Below are positions 17,104-26,478 of a DNA stretch of 64,000 bases, in pieces. Below the pieces are notes generated by a model, which was not told the origin of the DNA, ran no database searches, and saw nothing but the letters and a program-made list of their open reading frames with translations. The stretch lies in the NCBI GenBank assembly GCA_016125385.1, contig WGLV01000033.1, forward strand, positions 26,001 through 90,000, written 5' to 3'. This stretch comes from a bacterium. GTDB lineage: Bacteria > Hinthialibacterota > Hinthialibacteria > Hinthialibacterales > Hinthialibacteraceae. The first letter of the stretch is position 1; each line of letters opens with the position of its first letter. The translations under genes and the position numbers were made by a program.

Positions 17104-17862
17104 ATGAGCGTTCACTCGTTTTTCAACCATCCGGTCATGGTCGCGGCTCAGTCCAGCGTATGGCAATGGATGCAGGATTTCGCTAATGGAGATTCTCCTC
17201 ACGTCGTCGGCCCCAAAGGCGGCGTCAATTACGCGGATACGTTTCCGAAACTTTTTCTGGCGATGAGCGTGGCCGCGCTTCTGGGGGCGATGCTTGCCTA
17301 TCACCCCAAGCGCAGACACGACCCCAATGGAGGCATTAGCGATACCGAAGTTAAAAAGACGCAAATTCTGATCTGCGTCGCGGGCGCCATCATTTTCCCT
17401 CTGATTCGCGGAGACCTGGCGCTGGCGTTCGGTCTGGCGGGCATGGGCGGCTTTGTCCGCTACCGCACCGCGCTCAGCAACCCGGTCGATCTGTCGATGC
17501 TGTTTATCCTGATCGGGCTGGGCATGGCCTGCGGGCTTCAATATTACCCCGTCGCCTTCGCCATTACGGCGTTTATCTACATGCTGTTGTATATACTCGA
17601 ACTGCCCAATGGCGCGCGTCAATACAAATGGGATCTGCGGATCTACACCAACGACCCCAAAGCGACTCAGGAAGCCTTCCTGAAAATGGCCAAACAGAGC
17701 AAATACAACGTCGTTAAAAAGCGCACCAGCGAAGAGCAGAATCGATTCATCTGCAAATTCATCACCAATTCCGCGCTCAACACCGAAGAAATCGCCAAAA
17801 AGTTACAAGCCAACCTCCCGGAAGGCGTCCAGATCACCAATATCGACTGGTCCAAGGGATAA
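17104..17862 (+). CDS. DUF4956 membrane protein
   Basis: 252 residues. Hydrophobic segments lie at about 47-66, 86-103, 106-120, 137-158 and 161-180. The conserved core GLAGMGGFVRYRTALSNPVD is the DUF4956 signature. A soluble C-terminal ACT-like or ferredoxin-like region (about 183-252) ends NIDWSKG. In other bacteria DUF4956 genes are often beside VTC-type polyphosphate polymerase genes. No such gene is here, but a phosphate-porin-like gene lies directly upstream. A strong terminator follows. Confidence 0.78.
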   Translation: MSVHSFFNHPVMVAAQSSVWQWMQDFANGDSPHVVGPKGGVNYADTFPKLFLAMSVAALLGAMLAYHPKRRHDPNGGISDTEVKKTQILICVAGAIIFPLIRGDLALAFGLAGMGGFVRYRTALSNPVDLSMLFILIGLGMACGLQYYPVAFAITAFIYMLLYILELPNGARQYKWDLRIYTNDPKATQEAFLKMAKQSKYNVVKKRTSEEQNRFICKFITNSALNTEEIAKKLQANLPEGVQITNIDWSKG

Positions 17863-17898
17863 GGAATCTTTGAAGGATTTAACAGAGCCAAACGACCA

Positions 17899-17929
17899 GC
17901 GCCCCCTTGCGGGGCGCTTTTTTATTTTG
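17899..17929 (+). terminator. rho-independent terminator of the DUF4956 gene
   Basis: GCGCCCC (17899-17905), loop CTTGC, GGGGCGC (17911-17917), then TTTTTTATTTT. Confidence 0.9.
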
Positions 17930-18179
17930 ACTTTAATCCCACGGAATCAATCACCCGTGAATTGAGCGGCGGTTCTTCACACGCCGACGCCATGCGAACC
18001 ATCACGGCGTGTTACAAACATTTCTGATGTTCCACCACCGCGCGCCTGACAATAAGCGGCCATCAAGGCGGAAGATTCGTTCATCGGCCTCTTCCATCCT
18101 TCTGGAGTCGACCTACATTAAAAAGATCACCGGCGCCGGTTAATAACCGCGCCGTGAAGCCGTCTGGAGGACATCCGCC

Positions 18180-18887
18180 GTGAAATCGCCGCACTCGTCA
18201 GAATCGTCTCCCATCGTGTTGCATGAAGTGATTCCCTGGGGCCGGACGCTGAACGAATACCGCCGCATGTTCGCCTTGAGCGACGCCGATCTGAAAAAAC
18301 GCATCGCCGGTTGCGGAGACGGCCCCGCCAGTTTCAACGCAGAAGTCACCACGCTGGGCGGGCGCGTGGTTTCCATCGATCCGATCTACGTCCTATCGGC
18401 CGACGACATCAAACTTCGCTTCGAGCAGGTATATAGCCAGATCGTGGAAGGTGCGCGAGCCAATCTGGAGAAGTACGTGTGGACGGATATTGCTTCGCCG
18501 GATGAGATGGGCGAGCGCCGCCGCCGCGCGATCGAGATGTTTCTGCCCGATTACCCGGCCGGACTGAGCGAAGGCCGTTACGTCAGCGCATCGCTGCCCG
18601 ACCTGCCATTCGATGACGGCGCGTTCGAGCTGGCGCTATGTTCGCACCTGCTCTTCACCTACAGCCATCTGCTATCGACGGAGATGCACCTTGAGGCGGT
18701 CATCGAGATGATGCGCGTAGCGGATGAGACGCGCGTGTTTCCGCTTCTGACGTTGAACGGCCGACCTTCGCCGCATCTCGACCCCGTGCTCGACGGCCTG
18801 CGCCAACGCGGCTTCACCGCCGCGACGGAGCGCGTTCCCTACGAATTTCAGGCCGGTGGAAACGAAATGCTGCGGGTGACGAAATAA
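18180..18887 (+). CDS. SAM-dependent methyltransferase-like protein
   Basis: 235 residues from a GTG at 18180, eight bases after GGAGGA. Residues 44-51 (GCGDGPAS) are a good SAM-binding motif I; Asp67 in VVSIDPIY fits the ribose-binding acidic position; LPDLPFDDGAFELALCSHLL is a motif IV region. A helical insert (about residues 75-115) precedes motif IV. The substrate is unknown. It converges with the exported-protein gene 3 bases away. Confidence 0.7.
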   Translation: MKSPHSSESSPIVLHEVIPWGRTLNEYRRMFALSDADLKKRIAGCGDGPASFNAEVTTLGGRVVSIDPIYVLSADDIKLRFEQVYSQIVEGARANLEKYVWTDIASPDEMGERRRRAIEMFLPDYPAGLSEGRYVSASLPDLPFDDGAFELALCSHLLFTYSHLLSTEMHLEAVIEMMRVADETRVFPLLTLNGRPSPHLDPVLDGLRQRGFTAATERVPYEFQAGGNEMLRVTK

Positions 18888-18890
18888 GTT

Positions 18891-19865
18891 TCAAACGCCT
18901 CCCCACACCTTGTTGATGAACTCGTCCTTCGTCAGGTCTTCTCCGATTTCATAGACGTTTCTTCCGGGTTCACGCTCATCGCTGATTACGTCGCCATCCC
19001 GAATATCCGGGATGAAATCGTCTTGAGAGAATGTGGGATTCACGTCGATCGAATCGATCTCGAATGTCGTTGAACTTACGGCGTCATTCGCGCTCCGCAT
19101 CAATTTTTCCTGAACGAAACACGGGATTGAGATCTCGCCGAAATTTCGGTAATTCGCAAACGTGATTTCCATATACATGTCGCTATCGAAATTCTTGCGG
19201 CGAACGAAAACAAGTTGCTTGTTTGAGACATCGATCACGAACTCGTATGAGGCTTTGGCGTCTTCCATTTTGACGTTTAAAACGGATTCACCATCCAGCG
19301 TTTGATCGGTTTGCGAGATTAATTGAAGCGGGTTGTCATTACCCGCGGCGGATTCTCTCAACCGTTCGATGATCTTTGAAAGCATTGTGTCCCGGAATCC
19401 GATAAACTGATCGGGGCGGATGATTGAAGCGATGTCATTGCCATCAGACAATGAATATTCCTTGGTATGTTTTTCAGGATTTTTGCCCACTTCTTCTAGC
19501 TGCGCTCTGCCAGTCCAGTAGCTGTTCATTGCATTACCCAGCATCGCCGACGCAGCCTGATCGCCCGGATCTTCAAATTGAAAAACAGCGTCTTGCGAGA
19601 AATACATCCTGCCGTTGATTTCATATTTCCACGCCATCGTACCGCTTCGGATATAAGGTCCATTGAACTTCATCCCCATCGCTTTGGGGAAATCCGGCAT
19701 CTTGTCACCGTAATTCACAAAGCGAGACAGCGCGGAGGCGGAGTAGATATTCTCTTTAGCGATCTGCTGTAACCGGCTCGCCTGGATGAATTCATCGCGT
19801 AACGGCTCCGCCAACGCGGCGTTGACTCCCACGAATAAAGCCACCGCAACAGCAATCAATATCAT
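18891..19865 (-). CDS. exported protein of unknown function (LolA-like size and pattern)
   Basis: 324 residues with a short signal peptide (MILIAVAVALFVGVNAALAE). The remainder alternates beta-like and polar segments, for example AWKYEINGRMYFSQDAVFQF, SYEFVIDVSNKQLVFVRRK and MYMEITFANYRNFGEISIP. The last two stretches resemble the beta-sheet of outer-membrane lipoprotein carrier and DUF4292-like folds. That is a weak inference. The tail contains many acidic residues. Confidence 0.55.
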   Translation of the reverse strand: MILIAVAVALFVGVNAALAEPLRDEFIQASRLQQIAKENIYSASALSRFVNYGDKMPDFPKAMGMKFNGPYIRSGTMAWKYEINGRMYFSQDAVFQFEDPGDQAASAMLGNAMNSYWTGRAQLEEVGKNPEKHTKEYSLSDGNDIASIIRPDQFIGFRDTMLSKIIERLRESAAGNDNPLQLISQTDQTLDGESVLNVKMEDAKASYEFVIDVSNKQLVFVRRKNFDSDMYMEITFANYRNFGEISIPCFVQEKLMRSANDAVSSTTFEIDSIDVNPTFSQDDFIPDIRDGDVISDEREPGRNVYEIGEDLTKDEFINKVWGGV

Positions 19866-20019
19866 GGTTCACCCTCGCCTTTTCCTGATCAGATCGTTTT
19901 CAAATCAATTTGGGCTAACCGGTTCGATTTGGACCGGTGATTCGGGAGCGATTATCCCACGAAAATCAGTGCATGTAAACAAAATTATTTACACGAAAAA
20001 TAAAGAAGTGGCGGAGGGA

Positions 20020-20049
20020 AAGACGCCCCTCACTGGGGAGGGGCGTCTT
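20020..20049 (-). terminator. hairpin at the end of the ATPase operon
   Basis: AAGACGCCCC (20020-20029) and GGGGCGTCTT (20040-20049) form a perfect 10-bp stem that overlaps the stop of the minus-strand gene ending at 20030. The following minus-strand bases are TCCCTCC, a poor T-run. Confidence 0.5.
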
Positions 20050-20281
20050 CCTTGCGGTTCAGTTCGAAGAGCAACGCCGTGCGGGCGCTGATATAACCGG
20101 AGAGGATTCCATCTTCAAAGTTAAAGCGGCCATTGTCGCGCAGGGCGTCGAAATCGTCTGAGTTGCGCGCGTCTTCCGGCGTTATGCCCGGCACGGACTT
20201 GCGGGCGATCTCAAGCACTTTCTTCTGCTGCTGCTCGATCATCCCGTCCAGCAGGGCGATGATCTCGTCCCGGTTCAGCAT
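20030..20281 (-). CDS. small acidic partner of the membrane ATPase
   Basis: 83 residues from the ATG at 20281, 8 bases past the ATPase stop; a longer start inside the ATPase gene is not favoured. It is helical and polar: RDEIIALLDGMIEQQQKKVL, then ITPEDARNSDDFDALRDN and FEDGILSGYISARTALLFEL. Location and tight spacing suggest a partner protein of the upstream ATPase. I do not recognise the family. Confidence 0.6.
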   Translation of the reverse strand: MLNRDEIIALLDGMIEQQQKKVLEIARKSVPGITPEDARNSDDFDALRDNGRFNFEDGILSGYISARTALLFELNRKEDAPPQ

Positions 20282-20289
20282 CGCGACCG

Positions 20290-21783
20290 TCAGTTCAACA
20301 CGCGGCGCAGTACGCCGGAGCGATCGATCCACGAATTGCGGACGATATCGAACTGCGAGCGCGGGATGTTCCAGCGCGGGTCGTTCTCCGACAACTCGTT
20401 GGGCAGCGTCTTGACGTAATCGGAAAACATTTCCGAGAGAAAACCGAACGCATAGCGCGGCGTGCCAAGCGTGTTAAGCGTCTCTTTCAGGTAACCGATA
20501 TCGAAATCCTCGGCGAAAAAGTCGCTCAGCGCGACGGCCTTCGAGCCGGTCTTGATGCTCGACTGTAAGCGCTGGTTGGCGATTTCATACAGTTCCTGAC
20601 CCGACCATTTCAGTTCGGGGATGAGGTTCGATTTGTCGAGCCGCATACGCTTGAGCTGTTCGGGCGGCGCGTTGCGGTGAATCTTGTCGAGTTCGATGGG
20701 GAGAAACAGTTTCAGCCCCACGTTGGGGAACTGAAGCAGCTTGATATCGAGCAGTTTTTCAACGAAGGCGCGCATGGCGTCTTCGCGCGCGCTGATGAGG
20801 GTCGGCTCATCGATGCGATCCATCACGATGTAGACGCCTTCATAGCCGAATTCCTTGAGGATCTCCGTAAAGCGCTGGAGCAGCTGATAGCGCGGCGATT
20901 CATCCGACCCGCGCGGCAGGTTGTATTCTTTGCGTTCTTTCGGCGTCAGGCGATTTAACACCTCGCGCAACGCGGCGGTGTTTTTGGGCAGCGCCTTGAC
21001 CGCGCGGTCGGCGCGCGCCGCCATTGAGGCGGCGGTCATGGTGAACCACGCGAAGGGCAGCCATGTCCCCGCCAGAACGAGCCCGCCCAGCGCCAGCCAG
21101 AGCCATTTGGGCCCCGGCGCGGAGAACGACAACGGCAGCCAGGGCAACAGCATCAGCACCAGTCCGGCGAAACTCGCCACCGCGGCCGACGCCCAGCACA
21201 GGAACACGCGAAACTTGCCCAGCCCGAACTGTTTCATCAGGGTTTCGACGGTTTCAATCTGAGTGCGCTGGTTGGAGTTGTAATACATCGCGGCCAGCAG
21301 AATCAGATACACCTTTAATTTCTTGCTTAATCCGGAAGCGTTTTTCTTTCCATCGACGATCTGGTCGACCAGTTGAGACACGCCCAGCGAGAGGATGCAA
21401 TCGAGATGCTCGGCGATGCCCCAGCGCTGTATGACCTTGTCGGCGGCGTGGTCGTCGTTGCGCACGCCGATCGCGCGGCGGAACTGCGACATGTAGGGGT
21501 TGTAATCGATGTATTCAATCAGAAAGACGCGGTTGTCGGGGTTCTCCTGATTGTGCTGTTCCAGACGGCGGCGCATCATTAACCGCAAAGCGCTCTTTCC
21601 GCTGCCCTTCTCGCCGAAGATGATCGCCGGCGCCGGAATGCGCGGCGAACCGTACAACCGGTCAAAACTCCAGTGAACCGCCGTCGGCTTCAGGTCGCTC
21701 AGGATGCCGTCCTTGTCGGCGTCCTCGCAGGTGAACGGATCTTCTTGAAGGCCCCAAAAATCTCGCCAGGTTTGCGTAAACAT
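20290..21783 (-). CDS. membrane-anchored P-loop ATPase (KAP/STAND-like)
   Basis: 497 residues. The start FWGLQEDPF resembles the opening of ExeA/AAA ATPases. Walker A is GEKGSGKS (residues 57-64) and a Walker B-like strand is VYIVMDRIDE (317-326). Two hydrophobic helices (about 191-217 and 226-250) lie between Walker A and Walker B, inside the P-loop domain, as in KAP NTPases. A helical C-terminal half follows. KAP-like and STAND ATPases act as membrane-linked switches, some in defence, but no effector is fused here. The next gene, 8 bases on, is a small partner. Function unknown. Confidence 0.72.
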   Translation of the reverse strand: MFTQTWRDFWGLQEDPFTCEDADKDGILSDLKPTAVHWSFDRLYGSPRIPAPAIIFGEKGSGKSALRLMMRRRLEQHNQENPDNRVFLIEYIDYNPYMSQFRRAIGVRNDDHAADKVIQRWGIAEHLDCILSLGVSQLVDQIVDGKKNASGLSKKLKVYLILLAAMYYNSNQRTQIETVETLMKQFGLGKFRVFLCWASAAVASFAGLVLMLLPWLPLSFSAPGPKWLWLALGGLVLAGTWLPFAWFTMTAASMAARADRAVKALPKNTAALREVLNRLTPKERKEYNLPRGSDESPRYQLLQRFTEILKEFGYEGVYIVMDRIDEPTLISAREDAMRAFVEKLLDIKLLQFPNVGLKLFLPIELDKIHRNAPPEQLKRMRLDKSNLIPELKWSGQELYEIANQRLQSSIKTGSKAVALSDFFAEDFDIGYLKETLNTLGTPRYAFGFLSEMFSDYVKTLPNELSENDPRWNIPRSQFDIVRNSWIDRSGVLRRVLN

Positions 21784-21850
21784 ATTCCCTCGTCTGTTTG
21801 CGTTGTATTGGCCGTATTCATGAACTCGCCGTGAATACTATATTGCGTTA

Positions 21851-22453
21851 TCACGGCATGGGAAGAAAGTCCCTCGGCGCGCCCGATCGAACCTGTTGCT
21901 CATATTCTCTCATCAGCGCCTGAGAGAGCAGCTGATCGTAATAGGCGGACAGGTTGCGTGAAAATTCTGATTCCGCGCCATAGTAGGTAAACGACCGCGT
22001 CTCCTTCCAGGAGAACGGTGCGCCGGGTATTCCCTGTTGGCTGGGGCCACGGCGAATCAATGAGGCGTGTCGGCTTATCCAGTTTCCATACGGGTCGTTT
22101 TCGGTAATCACGCCGCGCTGAAAAAATTCGATGTGCTCACGGTCTTCAACAGGAACCTCGGGCATCAGGATCGGCGTCAGCGATTCGCCATTCTCATCGC
22201 GCATTGATACCGGCTCGCCGTTGGTCATCAGGTTCCAATCGGTCAAATCTCCGTTTTCATCGAACTCATAATGCGCGACGGTGGTTCCATTCAACGCCAG
22301 CGTAAATTGATGGATAGGGCCTTTCAGGCCCAGCATCGCCAAATCGTTCGCGGGTGGATGCGGCTTATCGACGCGGCTGGCGGCGAAGGTGACGGCGGCT
22401 CCCACTACAAGAATCACTACGATCAGCTTCAGAAACGCAAAGGCTCGTCTCAT
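21851..22453 (-). CDS. single-pass or exported protein with RHS-like motifs
   Basis: 200 residues from the ATG at 22453, six to seven bases after GGGAGAG; an upstream ATG at 22498 is less likely. The N-terminus (FAFLKLIVVILVVGAAVTFA) is a membrane anchor or signal. The rest is polar and contains FDENGDLTDW and NDPYGNWISRH, which look like single YD/RHS-type beta motifs. Probably envelope-facing. It lies 67 bases upstream of the ATPase gene on the same strand and may share its transcript. Confidence 0.55.
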   Translation of the reverse strand: MRRAFAFLKLIVVILVVGAAVTFAASRVDKPHPPANDLAMLGLKGPIHQFTLALNGTTVAHYEFDENGDLTDWNLMTNGEPVSMRDENGESLTPILMPEVPVEDREHIEFFQRGVITENDPYGNWISRHASLIRRGPSQQGIPGAPFSWKETRSFTYYGAESEFSRNLSAYYDQLLSQALMREYEQQVRSGAPRDFLPMP

Positions 22454-22634
22454 GATTCCGCTCTCCCAGATGAACCGGCATGATTCCATCATACACAATC
22501 GGTATCCGATTATAAACGATTGATTTCCCGACAGGGAACGCCTGATTTTTACAACCGTGCATCCACGATGGATTTCATCAAGGTCACTTCGGCTTCAGCC
22601 ACCCGAACTATATACTACATGGTCTAACCCAATT

Positions 22635-22653
22635 CGGCGGTTGGAGACCGCCG
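22635..22653 (+). repeat. hairpin in the leuC 5' leader
   Basis: CGGCGGT (22635-22641), loop TGGAG, ACCGCCG (22647-22653), immediately before the GAGAGGAAA ribosome site of leuC. There is no T-run, so it may act on translation or stability rather than termination. Confidence 0.4.
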
Positions 22654-22671
22654 GGCAGAGAGGAAAGCGTA

Positions 22672-24081
22672 ATGGCGAAAAACATCTACGAGAAAATCTG
22701 GGACGCCCACGCCGTCCATGAAGAGGAAGGCAAGGAATCGATCCTCTACATCGACCGGCACTATATTCATGAAGTCACCTCGCCGCAGGCCTTTGAAGGC
22801 CTTCGACTGGCGGGGCGCAAGGTTCGGCGCCCTGAACTGACCTTCGCGACCATGGATCACAACATTCCGACCACGGATCGCACCGTGCCGATTCAAGACC
22901 CGCTTTCCCGCCAGCAGGTGGAAACACTCAGCAAAAACTGCGCGGAAAACGGCATCGCCTGTTTCGACATGGCCGACCGCCGCAACGGCATCGTCCACAT
23001 CATCGGCCCCGAACTGGGGCTGACCCAGCCCGGCATGACCATCGTCTGCGGCGACTCGCATACCGCGACTCACGGCGCCTTCGGCGCGCTGGCCTTCGGC
23101 ATCGGCACCAGCGAGGTCGAACATGTGCTGGCCACCCAGACCCTGTTGCAGAAAAAATCGAAGACGATGCAGGTTCACGTCACCGGATCGCTGCCGGTGG
23201 GCATCACCGCCAAAGACGTCATCCTCGCCATCATCGGAAAAATCGGCACGGCGGGCGGTACGGGTTACGTCATCGAATACACCGGCGACGTGTTTCGCTC
23301 GATGTCGATGGAAGGCCGCATGACGGTCTGTAACATGACCATCGAAGCCGGCGCCCGGGCGGGTCTGATTTCGCCCGACGGCAAAACCGTCGAGTATCTC
23401 AAGGGCCGTCCTTACCTGCCCAAGGACGTTTCATTCGACGACCTGTCAAAACAGTGGTTGAGCTGGGCCTCTGATGAAGGCTGCCAGTATGACGCGCGCG
23501 TCGAGCTCAACGCCTCTGAAATCGAACCGCAGGTCACCTGGGGCACCTCGCCCGGCATGGTCACCCATATCAATGGCAAGACGCCGGCGCTGAATGAATT
23601 GAACGACGACAACGAACGCCTCTCCGCGGCCAAGGCTCTGGATTACATGGATCTGGCCGAGAGCCTGCCCATGACCGAGGTCAAAATCAATAAAGTCTTT
23701 ATCGGCTCCTGCACCAACGGGCGCATCGAAGACCTCCGCGAAGCGGCGAAAACGGTAAAAGGCTACAAGAAAAGCGCTTCCATCGAACAGGCGCTCATCG
23801 TGCCCGGCTCGATGGCGGTGAAAGAACAGGCCGAAGCGGAAGGCCTGCACAAAATTTTCGTGGAAGCGGGTTTTGAATGGCGCGAACCGGATTGCTCAAT
23901 GTGTCTCGCGATGAACGACGACATCTTGAACCCCGGCGACCGATGCGCCTCGACCTCAAACCGCAACTTTGAAGGACGACAGGGCAAGGGCGGACGTACC
24001 CACCTGGTCAGCCCCGCGATGGCCGCCGCCGCCGCCGTGACCGGTCATTTCGTCGATATCCGCCGATGGGAGTTTAAATAA
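22672..24081 (+). CDS. leuC: 3-isopropylmalate dehydratase, large subunit
   Basis: 469 residues, full length. Aconitase-family [4Fe-4S] ligands are in IGSCTNGR and [11 protein letters not shown]; other signatures are [20 protein letters not shown] near residue 130 and [18 protein letters not shown] at the end. The enzyme isomerises 2-isopropylmalate to 3-isopropylmalate in leucine synthesis, with LeuD. The stop codon overlaps the leuD start by one base. leuA and leuB are not in the window. Confidence 0.95.
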   Translation: MAKNIYEKIWDAHAVHEEEGKESILYIDRHYIHEVTSPQAFEGLRLAGRKVRRPELTFATMDHNIPTTDRTVPIQDPLSRQQVETLSKNCAENGIACFDMADRRNGIVHIIGPELGLTQPGMTIVCGDSHTATHGAFGALAFGIGTSEVEHVLATQTLLQKKSKTMQVHVTGSLPVGITAKDVILAIIGKIGTAGGTGYVIEYTGDVFRSMSMEGRMTVCNMTIEAGARAGLISPDGKTVEYLKGRPYLPKDVSFDDLSKQWLSWASDEGCQYDARVELNASEIEPQVTWGTSPGMVTHINGKTPALNELNDDNERLSAAKALDYMDLAESLPMTEVKINKVFIGSCTNGRIEDLREAAKTVKGYKKSASIEQALIVPGSMAVKEQAEAEGLHKIFVEAGFEWREPDCSMCLAMNDDILNPGDRCASTSNRNFEGRQGKGGRTHLVSPAMAAAAAVTGHFVDIRRWEFK

Positions 24082-24674
24082 TGGAACCTTTTGTCAAACA
24101 CACCGGCGTCGTCGCCCCGCTGGAAGCGTTGAACGTCGACACCGACCAGATCATTCCGAAACAGTTTCTCAAACGCATTGAGCGCACCGGCTACGGAGAC
24201 GTGCTGTTTTTCGACTGGCGTTATACCGCCGACGGCAAGCCCGATGCGAAATTCGAGATGAACGCGCCGCGCTATCAGGGCGCGAGCATCCTGCTCACCA
24301 AAGACAACTTCGGCTGCGGCTCATCGCGTGAACACGCCCCCTGGGCGCTGCATGATTACGGAATCCGCGCCATTCTCGCCATCTCATACGCCGACATCTT
24401 TTTCAACAACTGTTTCAACAACGGCATGTTGCCCATCGTGTTGCCGCGTGAGGTCATCGAGCAGTTGTTCGTTGAAACGCGGGCGACGGAGGGCTACTCG
24501 CTCACCATTGACCTGCCCGAACAGAAGATCATCAAACCCGATGGCTCAACGATTCCGTTCGAGGTTAACGACTTCAAAAAATACCGCCTGCTGAACGGGC
24601 TCGATCAGATCGGTTTGACGCTGCAGCATGAAGAGAAGATCTCCGCATACGAAACCAAGCGCGGCATCGCCTGA
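24081..24674 (+). CDS. leuD: 3-isopropylmalate dehydratase, small subunit
   Basis: 197 residues. [16 protein letters not shown] and [20 protein letters not shown] are the standard swivelling-domain motifs. Forms the heterodimer with LeuC; the genes overlap as TAATG. A strong GC-rich hairpin follows at 24689. Confidence 0.95.
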   Translation: MEPFVKHTGVVAPLEALNVDTDQIIPKQFLKRIERTGYGDVLFFDWRYTADGKPDAKFEMNAPRYQGASILLTKDNFGCGSSREHAPWALHDYGIRAILAISYADIFFNNCFNNGMLPIVLPREVIEQLFVETRATEGYSLTIDLPEQKIIKPDGSTIPFEVNDFKKYRLLNGLDQIGLTLQHEEKISAYETKRGIA

Positions 24675-24688
24675 TATTCGCGTATACC

Positions 24689-24717
24689 GGGGGCGGACCA
24701 GGGTCCGCCCCCTTCTC
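24689..24717 (+). terminator. terminator of the leuCD operon
   Basis: GGGGGCGGACC (24689-24699) and GGTCCGCCCCC (24702-24712) give an 11-bp inverted repeat with a very short loop, then TTCTC. Confidence 0.7.
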
Positions 24718-24884
24718 ATAACCCACCACCATCAAAAGTCATTCCCCATCGCCCGCATCAACGGTTTTCTTTTTGGCCTTTCCTCCGAATTCTGATATTC
24801 TCTCTCTACAATCCTCACCTTCGCTTTGACCGTGATTCAACGATTTCACACCATTTGAAGAATGGAATCAGGGAGGATGGAACG

Positions 24885-25679
24885 ATGACGTCACCGATTC
24901 TGTCTCGAAGAAACGCGCTTCGCCTTTGTGGATGCGCGGCGGCGGGTGCTCTGGCCGCGCGGGTTTCCACGCCGAAAACGGCTCACGCGCAAAGCGATCT
25001 CGTCTCACGCGTGCTGGGCGGGCTGACCTGGATCAAGCAATCGGGATTCCGCATTCAAAACGGTGAGCAGGTTATTTATATCGACCCGTATCAGGTTCCC
25101 AATTCGCCGCGCGACGGCGATCTGGTGCTGATTACACATCCACATAACGACCATTGCGAAGCCGCCAGTGTTTTGAAGGTCGCAAAAAACGGCGCCGCCA
25201 TCGCCGGGGAAGAAGACAGCGTGGCGAAGCTGGGCGCGGGCGTCTCAAACAAAACCGTCATTCGCCTTGGCGATGAAATGACCATCGGCGATCTTCACGT
25301 CTCCACAGTTCCGGCGTACAACCTGAACAAGTCCTACCATCCCCGAACAAACGAATGGTTGGGGTTTATTCTCACTTTGAAAGACGGCCGCGTGTTTTAT
25401 CACGCGGGCGATACCGATTTCATTCCCGAAATGAACGGTCTCCAGCCAGACGCCGCGTTTCTGCCGGCGGGAGGCACGTATACCATGGACGCGCAGGAAG
25501 CGGTACAGGCGGCGAAAGCGATGAATCCCAAAATCGCCGTCCTCATGCACTATTTCAGCGCCAGCGACGCGACGCGGTTCGAGCAAGGCCTTGCGGGAAG
25601 CGTCCCCGTGCTGGTAATGGCGAACGGTCAGTCGATTCCCCCCTCGGAAACAGCGATTGAACACTGGACGGAATCATAA
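24885..25679 (+). CDS. exported metallo-beta-lactamase-fold hydrolase
   Basis: 264 residues from the ATG at 24885 after GGGAGG; an upstream ATG at 24855 has no such site. A Tat-like N-terminus (SRRNALRLCGCAAAGALAAR) is followed by an UPF0173-type metal-dependent hydrolase domain: ITHPHNDHCEAA (HxHxDH metal motif), VSTVPAYNLNKSYHPR, YHAGDTDFIPEM and VLMHYFS. The relatives include L-ascorbate-6-phosphate lactonase-like proteins. The substrate is unknown, and export makes an intracellular metabolite unlikely. Confidence 0.82.
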   Translation: MTSPILSRRNALRLCGCAAAGALAARVSTPKTAHAQSDLVSRVLGGLTWIKQSGFRIQNGEQVIYIDPYQVPNSPRDGDLVLITHPHNDHCEAASVLKVAKNGAAIAGEEDSVAKLGAGVSNKTVIRLGDEMTIGDLHVSTVPAYNLNKSYHPRTNEWLGFILTLKDGRVFYHAGDTDFIPEMNGLQPDAAFLPAGGTYTMDAQEAVQAAKAMNPKIAVLMHYFSASDATRFEQGLAGSVPVLVMANGQSIPPSETAIEHWTES

Positions 25680-25692
25680 GCGGGCGGGGACT

Positions 25693-26478
25693 TTACTCCT
25701 CTATCGCCAGCGCCCAGCGTGGAGTAAACATACGGCGCACTTCAAGAAAGATCGCGATCTGACAGGCCAGCGAGACGGCCCCCGCCAGCATGTATACCAC
25801 GATAATCTGATAGCGCACCGCCTCCTCGGGTACGGCGCCCGCGATCAACTGCCCGGTCAAAATGCCCGGCAGTTGAACGATGCCCATCAGCATCATGCTG
25901 TTCATCATGGGTATCATCGCGTTGCGAAGCGTCAATGCAGCGTAAGGCTCCATCGCCCTGGATGGCGAAGCGCCCAGGGCCAGCGCCGCCTCAATCTCGC
26001 CACGGCGGCTTTTCAACTCGCCGCGCAACCGGTTGACCGCCAGCGCCGCGCCGCTGGCGCTGTTGCCGATCATCATCCCCATCAATGGAATAAACACGTT
26101 GGGCGCTTCCAGCGGATGAGCGCGCAGCACCACGTAGAAGAGAAACGCCGCGACCACGAGAATCGACGCGTGCAAAGCCAGCCACAATGAGACGATGACA
26201 CGCCACGAAAACGTCTCCTGCCGCTTGCCGGCGGTGTACGCTCCCGCACAGATCATAAACTCGACCACCAGCCCGTATACCCACCACGAATTCTGGTGAA
26301 ACAACCAGAGCAATACATACCCCACCAGCCACAACTGAACGAAACTTCGCGTCGCGCCCCAGAGAAAGGTTTTCTCCAGACCGCTGCGGCTCCACCAGAG
26401 CAACGCCACCGCGCTCAACACCAGCAGCGCGGATACGCCGACCTGCGCCAGACTGACGGACAGATAATCAGGCGTCAT
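25693..26478 (-). CDS. fetB: ABC transporter permease, FetB/YbbM-like
   Basis: 261 residues from the ATG at 26478, which lies inside the end of the ATPase gene (11-base overlap); longer starts are rejected. About seven membrane helices. LGASPSRAMEPYAALTLRNA and MGIVQLPGILTGQLIAG are the FetB/UPF0014 conserved loops. In E. coli FetAB exports iron and helps resist oxidative stress; the same role here is inference. Confidence 0.82.
   Translation of the reverse strand: MTPDYLSVSLAQVGVSALLVLSAVALLWWSRSGLEKTFLWGATRSFVQLWLVGYVLLWLFHQNSWWVYGLVVEFMICAGAYTAGKRQETFSWRVIVSLWLALHASILVVAAFLFYVVLRAHPLEAPNVFIPLMGMMIGNSASGAALAVNRLRGELKSRRGEIEAALALGASPSRAMEPYAALTLRNAMIPMMNSMMLMGIVQLPGILTGQLIAGAVPEEAVRYQIIVVYMLAGAVSLACQIAIFLEVRRMFTPRWALAIEE

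Noticed and set aside
19976..19993. GTAAA/TTTAC inverted repeat
   Set aside because: Only 5-6 bp arms in AT-rich DNA, expected by chance.
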